Of a stretch of 6,110 nt of DNA, positions 1 through 5,155 are shown in pieces (positions within the stretch are counted from its first letter, which is position 1; each line of letters begins with the position of its first letter). Source of the stretch: Candidatus Omnitrophota bacterium (GTDB lineage: Bacteria; Omnitrophota; Gorgyraeia; Zapsychrales; Zapsychraceae); contig JAGOSC010000095.1 in the NCBI GenBank assembly GCA_018062515.1, positions 1-6,110 of the forward strand, in the 5' to 3' direction. A program made the position numbers and the translations under genes. Below the pieces are notes generated by a model. It searched no databases, was not told the DNA's origin, and worked only from the letters and a program-made list of their open reading frames with translations.

Positions 1-577
1 GTGGTATAAAGCGATGTTGTCCTTCCCAATTCAGCGCAATTTTTCCCACGCAATGCCGTTTATAAGCCCTGAGCGTGCAAGACACATCGTGGATGGTCAT
101 TCCGGTGAATAATCGTTGCAGCACGTTTCCGAATTTTGACAAACCCGCTTTAAGAGGCGTATCTTGCCGTGATTTCCTCCACCCGCACGCGCAATCGAAA
201 CCTTCTTCGATAATTTTCAGCAATTTTGGAATATCGGCCGGATCATTTTGCAAATCAGCGTCGAGAGTGATAGCCACCTCGCCGACGGACGCATCCAAAC
301 CTTTTCGTAAAGCGAATGTCTGGCCGCTGCGTTTTGGTAGACGGATAATTTTAACAACTTCAGGTAAACTTTGCTGGAATTCGTTCATGATCGCAGGAGA
401 ATTATCCGAAGAACAATCGTCGACAAATACGATTTCATAACGTACATTTAACGGAACCATAACCGACAGAAGTTCTGCAAAAAGCGGTTTTAAAGAATCT
501 TCCTCGTTATAAACCGGAACAACAATAGAATAGTGAATGACTTCTAGTTTTTTTTCATTGGATGTAGATTTAGACAT
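1..577 (-). CDS. GT2 family glycosyltransferase, DPM1/ArnC-like (polyprenyl-phosphate sugar transferase), C-terminus cut by window edge
   Basis: The visible 192 residues are the GT-A catalytic core of a family 2 glycosyltransferase. Residues 17-26 carry the opening strand and nucleotide-binding signature IVVPVYNEE. Residues 50-60 hold VFVDDCSSDNS. The metal-binding DAD (residues 106-108) sits in TLDADLQNDP, typical of dolichol-phosphate-mannose-synthase and ArnC/GtrB-like enzymes. GWRKSRQD (132-139) and SCTLRAYKR (166-174) are further family hallmarks. Family knowledge says such enzymes move a sugar from a nucleotide donor to polyprenyl phosphate at the cytoplasmic membrane face. The exact sugar cannot be read from sequence. 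The ATG at 577 is preceded by GAGGGAG at suitable spacing. It overlaps the end of the upstream GT-C gene by 8 bases (ATGTCTAA), implying translational coupling and a shared pathway. Whether the missing C-terminus carries membrane helices, as in ArnC/GtrB, cannot be seen. Confidence 0.93.
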   Translation of the reverse strand, partial: MSKSTSNEKKLEVIHYSIVVPVYNEEDSLKPLFAELLSVMVPLNVRYEIVFVDDCSSDNSPAIMNEFQQSLPEVVKIIRLPKRSGQTFALRKGLDASVGEVAITLDADLQNDPADIPKLLKIIEEGFDCACGWRKSRQDTPLKAGLSKFGNVLQRLFTGMTIHDVSCTLRAYKRHCVGKIALNWEGQHRFIP

Positions 578-2309
578 TGAACTCCCTCTTAACTAAGATT
601 ACATTTTCCATAAAATATTCATATATTTCCCGCCGATCAAAACGTAACAAAGCCTTTAAGAACTCGGCATCCAGATTCAACTGTTTACGCAACATAAACT
701 CCTGCTGGATAATCTGCCCGTTTTTTACCGTATCCTTTAAGTATTTATTATAATCTTTTTCCGTTATCAGACAATAAACACTTTCATTTTTCCCAAACAG
801 CTGACTTAACATATATCTGGTGTAGTCATCCGTATCATTCGCGTATTTCTCGATTTTCACATCCTTAAAATAAATTTGAAGTTCATTTTCATGTAAGTCA
901 TGACTCCCAATTCCAATCGCATAATTTTTTAATTCCCCATGATCGATCGTTTGAGCAAATTTTCGCAACGTTGTATGATTGGTTAAGCCAAGTCCCGATA
1001 AATAGGCTGTTTGATAACCGATCAGGGCGATCAAAAGCCCCAACATCATCGGGCCGACAAATAAAGATTGGCTTCTAAGGATAATGCTTAGGCTTAACAC
1101 AAAGATTACTGCAATAATGCAAATTCCGAATATGGGCAAATATCCAAAGAAAATCAGAATAAAAGAATACACGATCGTCAACACTGTGAATGCAAAAAGC
1201 ACATAATATTTTCTAAAAAAAGTTAAAAATTGTTGCCAAAAATCCTTGGTTTCAAAAGGGTAAAGCAGGAAATAACTTGTCAAAACAGCGACGGGAACAG
1301 ACATAACTAACATATAATGGCTGATCGTAAAATACATAAATGAAAAAAAGAAATACACTACAAACACCCATGATAGCATAAAAACAATTGGATCACTCTC
1401 GAGTTTTGTTTTACCTGTAACCGATATGGCAAGTCCAAAACCTAACAAAGAAAGAAAACTCCAAGGGGCAAACTGTTGGAGGATAATCTGGATATAAAAC
1501 ACCATGTGCTGCAGGAAATCTTTCATCTTAACCCAGAAAAAATTATCCCTATCTACCTTTAGCAATCGATCGGATGTTTCATGATTCCACATATAATTCA
1601 CGTAATCCGTTCCGTACTGTTTAATCATATAGATAAACCACGGGGAAATGATTAAAAACATTAAAGCTATTCCCATAAAAAACCGCATATCCTTAAGAAT
1701 TTTCCATTCCCGTCGACACATGGAATATAAAATAATTGTCAAGAACGGCACAATGATAGCGGCAAAACCTTTAACCATAAATCCCAACGCGCATGCTATG
1801 AAAAAAAATAGACTGTAGCGGTAAGCATGTTTTTCCAAAAGAAAACGAACGAAAAAATATAAAGCTAATGCGATAAAAAAATTCAAGGCACCGTCGGGAA
1901 CGGCATTCTTGGCATGTCGGAAAAACAAAGGAACGGTTAATAAGATAAGCGTACTTAAATAAGCTATTTTCCGATTGAATAATGATTTTGTCATCAACCA
2001 GGTCACGACCAGCGTCCCCGAGGCAAAAAGGCACGAAACAAATCTCGCCGAAAACCAGCTGATACCGAATAATTTATAGGATAAAAGGATAAACCAGTAG
2101 AATAAAATCGGTTTTTGAAAACGATTCTCACTAAAATATTTCGGAGACATAATGTCCCCACTCTGAATCATTTCATTGGTGCTTTTAAAATAAAATACTT
2201 CATCGTCTCTAAACTCAAACCCATGCACATTAAGTCCATTCGTAAAAATGAAAAGACTGGCTACGGCGATGAAGAGACAAATCATAAAATCTTTTTTATC
2301 AATGGTCAT
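570..2309 (-). CDS. ArnT-like GT-C membrane glycosyltransferase (GT83/PMT superfamily)
   Basis: This 579-residue polytopic protein uses a lipid-linked sugar to glycosylate an acceptor on the outer face of the cytoplasmic membrane (family knowledge). Residues 8-24 form the first membrane helix. The first extracytoplasmic loop has the acidic catalytic motif RDDE (34-37), followed by MIQSGD (47-52) and RFQKPILFYW (63-72), matching the DE...SGDW...KPP/KPIL-YW pattern of ArnT and related PMT enzymes. About a dozen hydrophobic segments follow to residue ~445, including the conserved MVKG (178-181) region and SHYMLVMSVP (330-339). A soluble C-terminal domain fills ~446-579, as in ArnT (about 550 residues). 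The ATG at 2309 has only a weak upstream GGGGAA, about 13 bases away. The stop overlaps the following GT2 gene, whose product plausibly makes the polyprenyl-phosphate sugar this enzyme consumes. Transfer of aminoarabinose to lipid A is possible but not shown; protein or glycan acceptors are equally open. Confidence 0.92.
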   Translation of the reverse strand: MTIDKKDFMICLFIAVASLFIFTNGLNVHGFEFRDDEVFYFKSTNEMIQSGDIMSPKYFSENRFQKPILFYWFILLSYKLFGISWFSARFVSCLFASGTLVVTWLMTKSLFNRKIAYLSTLILLTVPLFFRHAKNAVPDGALNFFIALALYFFVRFLLEKHAYRYSLFFFIACALGFMVKGFAAIIVPFLTIILYSMCRREWKILKDMRFFMGIALMFLIISPWFIYMIKQYGTDYVNYMWNHETSDRLLKVDRDNFFWVKMKDFLQHMVFYIQIILQQFAPWSFLSLLGFGLAISVTGKTKLESDPIVFMLSWVFVVYFFFSFMYFTISHYMLVMSVPVAVLTSYFLLYPFETKDFWQQFLTFFRKYYVLFAFTVLTIVYSFILIFFGYLPIFGICIIAVIFVLSLSIILRSQSLFVGPMMLGLLIALIGYQTAYLSGLGLTNHTTLRKFAQTIDHGELKNYAIGIGSHDLHENELQIYFKDVKIEKYANDTDDYTRYMLSQLFGKNESVYCLITEKDYNKYLKDTVKNGQIIQQEFMLRKQLNLDAEFLKALLRFDRREIYEYFMENVILVKREFNV

Positions 2310-2326
2310 AGTAAATCATGTTCCCC

Positions 2327-2374
2327 ACAAAACAAATCCCCAATCTCCAGCTGAAATGAACGGGATATTGGGGA
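2327..2374 (-). terminator. Terminator-like hairpin between the SPOR gene and the GT-C gene
   Basis: On the minus strand TCCCCAAT (2374-2367) pairs perfectly with ATTGGGGA (2344-2337). There is a further 3-bp stem after one mismatch, a loop of about 14 bases, and then TTTGTTTTGT. It begins about 20 bases after the SPOR stop codon, where an intrinsic terminator would be expected. The tail is interrupted by G, and the structure lies only ~28 bases before the next start codon, so it may act as an attenuating or processing hairpin rather than a full stop. Confidence 0.4.
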
Positions 2375-2394
2375 ATGTTAATCACCAAAATGTA

Positions 2395-2964
2395 TTATTT
2401 TATTAATATAACAAAGCTTCCGGAATAGTCTTTTTTAATGTTCGTCAAAAATTCATCCGCTTCCTTTTTCGTCGAGAATCCGCCTACGTTCACTCGATAC
2501 CATGTTCCTTTACCGAACAATTCTTTGGATACTATGTATGCCTTATAATCTTTCTTCTCTAACTCGCTGACTTTTCGTTCCGCATTAATCTTATCTTTAT
2601 AGGATGCAACTTGAATGGTATATTTCGAATCTTTTGAAGCGGCCGGTGCCTGCACCTTCTCAACCGTCTTCTTTACTTCTTTGGCAATTGGTTCTATTGT
2701 GGCAGTTGACGATTTTGACACTTCCTCTTTTGCAGTAGCGGCGAAATTATTGGTCGTTTCTTTTGCCGACGGAACAGTATCTTCACTCTTGCCTGACTGA
2801 GCGATCTGATCATCCACGTATTCAATTTCTACCGCATTTGTCACCGTATCCGGAAAGATTTCGCTGAGCGGAATTGTTTCCTGCGCCCCTTGATAATTAA
2901 AAGCTATTAAAATGGTTACAACCATTCCCACAATAAAGACCCAAACCAGCCACGAATTTTTCAT
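2395..2964 (-). CDS. Single-pass membrane protein with C-terminal SPOR domain
   Basis: The 189-residue product has a short cytoplasmic start and one membrane helix at about residues 5-23 (WLVWVFIVGMVVTILIAF). A low-complexity linker rich in Lys, Glu, Ala, Ser and Thr follows (about 24-112, including KEVKKTVEKVQAPAA). The C-terminal SPOR domain spans about 113-189. The SPOR signature is clear: YTIQVASYKDKINAERKV at its start, and WYRVNVGGFSTKKEADEFL before the last strand. SPOR domains bind peptidoglycan stripped of stem peptides and recruit proteins to the septum or other remodelling sites (family knowledge). The layout resembles FtsN/DedD/DamX-type proteins, but no orthology can be claimed because SPOR proteins share little outside the domain. 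The ATG at 2964 has a perfect AAGGAGG (2973-2979) 8 bases upstream, suggesting strong translation. It is separated by 192 bases from the propeller gene upstream, so it may have its own promoter, though none is convincing. Confidence 0.92.
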   Translation of the reverse strand: MKNSWLVWVFIVGMVVTILIAFNYQGAQETIPLSEIFPDTVTNAVEIEYVDDQIAQSGKSEDTVPSAKETTNNFAATAKEEVSKSSTATIEPIAKEVKKTVEKVQAPAASKDSKYTIQVASYKDKINAERKVSELEKKDYKAYIVSKELFGKGTWYRVNVGGFSTKKEADEFLTNIKKDYSGSFVILIK

Positions 2965-2984
2965 TAATACAGCCTCCTTCTTTT

Positions 2985-3008
2985 TATATCCGCCGATATA
3001 CTAGGCGG
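2985..3008. repeat. Overlapping small inverted repeats in the SPOR leader
   Basis: Two competing hairpins lie immediately upstream of the SPOR ribosome binding site. TATATC/GATATA (2985-2990 with 2995-3000) has a 4-base loop. CCGCC/GGCGG (2990-2994 with 3004-3008) has a 9-base loop. They cannot easily coexist because the left arm of the second forms the loop of the first. Neither is followed by a run of T on the minus strand, so they are not a terminator for leftward transcription. A regulatory role is unproven. Confidence 0.3.
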
Positions 3009-3009
3009 G

Positions 3010-3038
3010 TTGTTTGATTCAAAATTTTTTAATATAAT
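3010..3038 (+). promoter_or_regulatory. Possible plus-strand sigma70-type promoter, antisense to the gene cluster
   Basis: TTGTTT (3010-3015), a 17-base spacer and a perfect TATAAT (3033-3038) form a promoter-like element pointing rightward. No protein gene lies downstream on the plus strand, so a transcript would run antisense into the end of the propeller gene at 3157. The region is very AT-rich, and such matches arise by chance. No equally good leftward promoter for the SPOR gene was found in the 2965-3156 gap. Confidence 0.22.
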
Positions 3039-3156
3039 TTATTGTATAAACAAATTGCTCTAGGATTTATTTAAAGGCGAGACAATTTCCATAGACGATC
3101 TTTGAATAATAAACATATTCTATAAGGAATCACCTGTGAAAACAAGAAATTTGATT

Positions 3157-4383
3157 TCATTCTTTTGAATACCAACCGTACGCGCTCACTTCAAATGGAT
3201 AAAGCTGACCAATTTTTCGATGTTTGGGATCAAGGATTAAAATTCCCCAGTAAGGATGATCCATAACGACGTATTTACCGGAAGGAGTCCAACGGATTTG
3301 CTGTAAAACAGGTTCTCCCTGGGTATTTAAATAGGTCGGTAGTTTAGTATTGTCTACTTCCCGCTTAACTTTGAATAAACGTTTTCGAAACCATTTATCT
3401 TTGTAATAGAGAAAATTATATTCATCAATACCGATAACATCACCTTTTTTTGAAACCAATTCCTCATAATCTCTGATTCGGGCATACGATAAACTTTTAT
3501 AAGGCTGATAGAGATGAATACCCAACATTTCCAAATGGGGAGTCGGAAATTTGTTTTCATCCATCGAGATATCCGTGACCAATTGAACATTTAAATCACT
3601 AAGGGCAATACGATACAATTGGATTTTATAAATAATTTTATTCTCGTCGAGCTCATTAGATCCATGTTTTAAAAAATACAAATTCTCTCCTGTTGAATCC
3701 CAGTGAAGCGAAGATAATTCCATAGTCGGACTTTTTATAGGCCGTTTTTCAGGCGAATCAATTTGGTAAACGTAAACGCTACTTTGAGAACCAAAATTTG
3801 ACCAACGGGATTTTTCGTAAGAAAAATATTTACTCGTCGGTGACCAGCTAATACCACTAATCGTGCCTTTTACATCATCTAAATCAGGCGTTAGGCTGAC
3901 AGAATCAACTAACCAATGGGATTTATTAGCTCGATCGTAAACATAGATTCCCGTGTAGGTTGATATAAGAATGTATTTACCATCAGGAGAGAATTGAAAA
4001 TCTCGGATTTCTTCCTCGACTTGGAAAACTTTTGTCTGATCCTTCCCATTTAAATCCATGGAAACCAAAATATTTTCATTGACCAGGTATAAATCCAATT
4101 CTTCCTTCACCCAGTCGGTGTTTTTAGACATTTTTTCATACATATCAAAATCAACAAAAGGAACTTTATTATTAGCCCAATATATAGCTACTGTTAATGC
4201 TCCCCCGAATGCCGTCAAGCAAAACATGGATGTTACTATAGCAATGTTGGCATATGAACGTAGTTGGGTTTCCAGGGGACGTTGTTTTACCGAGACGATT
4301 AGATATAAGCCCAAACAAGCACTAAATAGCCCGGCGGTAATAAAAATAAATTCTTCGAAATGTTGGCTTAAAAAAGTTATGAT
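3157..4383 (-). CDS. Membrane-anchored PD40/WD40-like beta-propeller protein, likely non-canonical start
   Basis: Positions here count from the TTG at 4314 (385 residues). A membrane helix lies at about 20-45 (YANIAIVTSM...TVAIYW). The following extracytoplasmic region carries TolB/PD40-type propeller blades: FQFSPDGKYILIS (106-118, then GIYVYDR), ISWSPTSKYFSYEK (154-167), LHWDSTGENLYFLK (203-216) and IRWTPSGKYVVMD (340-352). Such propellers usually bind proteins or ligands; the function here is unknown. Reading the same frame upstream of the TTG gives FIFITAGLFSACLGLYLIVS, which completes a first membrane helix that the TTG start would cut in half. The TTG lacks a ribosome binding site. AGGAG (4391-4395) stands 7 bases before an in-frame ATC (4383) and 10 before ATA (4380), with no in-frame ATG, GTG or TTG between the upstream stop at 4420-4422 and 4314. 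I therefore extend the gene to 4383 (about 408 residues, two helices). A point mutation or sequencing error in an original ATG is the alternative. Its own promoter (4422-4450) separates it from lexA. Confidence 0.82.
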   Translation of the reverse strand: MITFLSQHFEEFIFITAGLFSACLGLYLIVSVKQRPLETQLRSYANIAIVTSMFCLTAFGGALTVAIYWANNKVPFVDFDMYEKMSKNTDWVKEELDLYLVNENILVSMDLNGKDQTKVFQVEEEIRDFQFSPDGKYILISTYTGIYVYDRANKSHWLVDSVSLTPDLDDVKGTISGISWSPTSKYFSYEKSRWSNFGSQSSVYVYQIDSPEKRPIKSPTMELSSLHWDSTGENLYFLKHGSNELDENKIIYKIQLYRIALSDLNVQLVTDISMDENKFPTPHLEMLGIHLYQPYKSLSYARIRDYEELVSKKGDVIGIDEYNFLYYKDKWFRKRLFKVKREVDNTKLPTYLNTQGEPVLQQIRWTPSGKYVVMDHPYWGILILDPKHRKIGQLYPFEVSAYGWYSKE

Positions 4384-4395
4384 GTGATAACTCCT
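4375..4395 (-). promoter_or_regulatory. Ribosome binding site and hairpin around the proposed ATC start of the propeller gene
   Basis: On the minus strand AGGAG (4395-4391) is followed by AGTTAT, CACATC and ATAACT. The two 6-base arms (4392-4387 and 4380-4375) are perfect inverted repeats, and the proposed ATC start lies in the 6-base loop. The left arm shares the last two bases of AGGAG. This site fixes the start choice for the gene, and the small AT-rich hairpin could modulate initiation, though it would be weak. Confidence 0.45.
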
Positions 4396-4421
4396 GTAAC
4401 AAATTAATTTAAGGCAGGGTT

Positions 4422-4450
4422 ATTATCCTATGTCTATACTTAATTGACAA
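4422..4450 (-). promoter_or_regulatory. Sigma70-type promoter for the propeller gene
   Basis: On the minus strand TTGTCA (4450-4445), a 17-base spacer and GATAAT (4427-4422) give 5 of 6 matches in each box at ideal spacing. Transcription would start near 4415, leaving a leader of about 30 bases that holds AGGAG (4395-4391) before the proposed ATC start. This placement also argues against the much later TTG at 4314. It lies in the gap after lexA and does not contain the palindrome seen in the lexA promoter. Confidence 0.7.
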
Positions 4451-4496
4451 ACGGAAAAATAAAAAGTAAAAAATGCAGGTTTAGGTTGGGAAAGAA

Positions 4497-5096
4497 TTAG
4501 CTGTATCTTCGTACGACGCTAATCACCTTACCGATGATGGAAATATCCTCATCAACGAGAATCGGTTGATATCTCGGATTGGCTGGCTCTAGGAAATAGC
4601 GGCCTTGTTTTTTTCCTAAATATTTGACCGTGGCTTCATCCTTAACTAAAGCGACAACGGTTTCTCCAGTTTGAGCCATACTTTGTTTTCTCACTAATAC
4701 CAGGTCGTCGGGCATAATTCCCGCATCGATCATGCTGTCTCCACGTACCCTTAAGGCAAACGTCGATTCATCAGAAAACATCAGATTATCTAGATTTAAA
4801 TAACCCTCAATTTCCTCTACAGCCAAGGCTGGAAGTCCAGCCTGGACCTTCCCAAGGATAGGAACCGAAAAAAGGGCATCAGAAATAAGTTCAATTGCTC
4901 GAGATTTATTTGCGGTTATTTTTATATAACCTTTTGTAACTAAAGCTTTTAGATAATCTCGGACGGTTCCCGTTGAAGAAAAATCAAACTCTTTAGCGAT
5001 CTCGCGAATGGTGGGTGGCAGTCTTTTCTGCCGTATGGATTGGTAAATGTACTTTAATACGTTCTTTTGTTTCTCAGTTAGTTTTGTATTTGTCAT
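4497..5096 (-). CDS. lexA: LexA, SOS-response transcriptional repressor and self-cleaving serine peptidase (S24)
   Basis: The 199 residues match full-length LexA (about 200). Residues 1-70 are the winged helix-turn-helix DNA-binding domain: LTEKQKNVLKYIYQSI, PTIREIAKEF, a recognition helix around SSTGTVRDYLKAL (40-52), and the wing ending in SRAIEL (65-70). The C-terminal S24 domain contains the self-cleavage site Ala86-Gly87 in GKVQAGLPAL. The nucleophile Ser121 sits in VRGDSMIDAGI, and the general-base Lys158 in EATVKYL. All catalytic parts are intact, so RecA-stimulated autocleavage after DNA damage is expected (family knowledge). The recognition helix differs from both the E. coli and Bacillus types as I recall them, in keeping with the non-standard operator proposed upstream. 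The ATG at 5096 has no evident ribosome binding site, and the promoter places the transcript start at or next to the ATG. It lies 53 bases after the SirB1-HspQ gene. Confidence 0.97.
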   Translation of the reverse strand: MTNTKLTEKQKNVLKYIYQSIRQKRLPPTIREIAKEFDFSSTGTVRDYLKALVTKGYIKITANKSRAIELISDALFSVPILGKVQAGLPALAVEEIEGYLNLDNLMFSDESTFALRVRGDSMIDAGIMPDDLVLVRKQSMAQTGETVVALVKDEATVKYLGKKQGRYFLEPANPRYQPILVDEDISIIGKVISVVRRYS

Positions 5097-5102
5097 GCAA
5101 CT

Positions 5103-5131
5103 TTTTTACCACACAAATTTGTGCATGTCAA
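5103..5131 (-). promoter_or_regulatory. lexA promoter with candidate LexA operator palindrome in the spacer
   Basis: On the minus strand a consensus TTGACA (5131-5126), a 17-base spacer and TAAAAA (5108-5103, 4 of 6) form a promoter. The spacer contains the perfect 12-base palindrome CACAAATTTGTG (5112-5123), exactly where a repressor would block RNA polymerase. LexA normally represses its own gene, so this is the best operator candidate. It matches neither GAACNNNNGTTC (Bacillus type) nor CTGT-N8-ACAG (E. coli type). Transcription would begin about 5096-5097, at the start codon. Confidence 0.6.
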
Positions 5132-5136
5132 CTGTT

Positions 5137-5155
5137 TTATAACAAAAAGTTATAA
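5137..5155. repeat. Perfect 7-bp inverted repeat across the stop codon of the SirB1-HspQ gene
   Basis: TTATAAC (5137-5143) and GTTATAA (5149-5155) are perfect inverted repeats around AAAAA. On the minus strand the repeat includes the TAA stop (5152-5150) and is followed by AACAG rather than a run of T, so it is a poor intrinsic terminator. It ends 5 bases upstream of the lexA -35 box and could be an AT-rich protein-binding site, or chance in AT-rich DNA. Confidence 0.35.

Noticed and set aside
75..440. Plus-strand reading frame of 121 codons
   Set aside because: It lies wholly antisense to the well-supported GT2 gene and its translation has no recognisable domain.
1771..2034. Other minus-strand frames inside the GT-C gene, and likewise 3354-3590 and 5311-5580
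   Set aside because: They are out-of-frame shadows within genes whose domains are clear, and none has an independent start signal or domain.
2615..2800. Plus-strand reading frame of 61 codons
   Set aside because: It is the antisense shadow of the SPOR protein's low-complexity linker and lacks a ribosome binding site or domain.
3039..3075. Leftward promoter for the SPOR gene using TATATT or TACAAT as the -10 box
   Set aside because: No acceptable -35 box lies 16-18 bases upstream of either; the match is what AT-rich DNA gives by chance.
3136..3168. Ten-codon plus-strand frame starting GTG behind AAGGA
   Set aside because: It is too short to support as a gene and overlaps the 3' end of the propeller gene; it is mentioned only with the possible antisense promoter.
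4058..4387. Plus-strand reading frame of 109 codons opposite the propeller gene start
   Set aside because: It overlaps the propeller coding region and shows no known motif.
4450..4496. Terminator after lexA from the T-rich stretch on the minus strand
   Set aside because: The T runs are present but no GC-bearing hairpin precedes them.
5097..5149. Bacillus-type (GAACNNNNGTTC) or E. coli-type (CTGT-N8-ACAG) SOS boxes upstream of lexA
   Set aside because: No GAAC or GTTC half-site is present in the gap, and the only CTGT is not followed by ACAG at the right distance.
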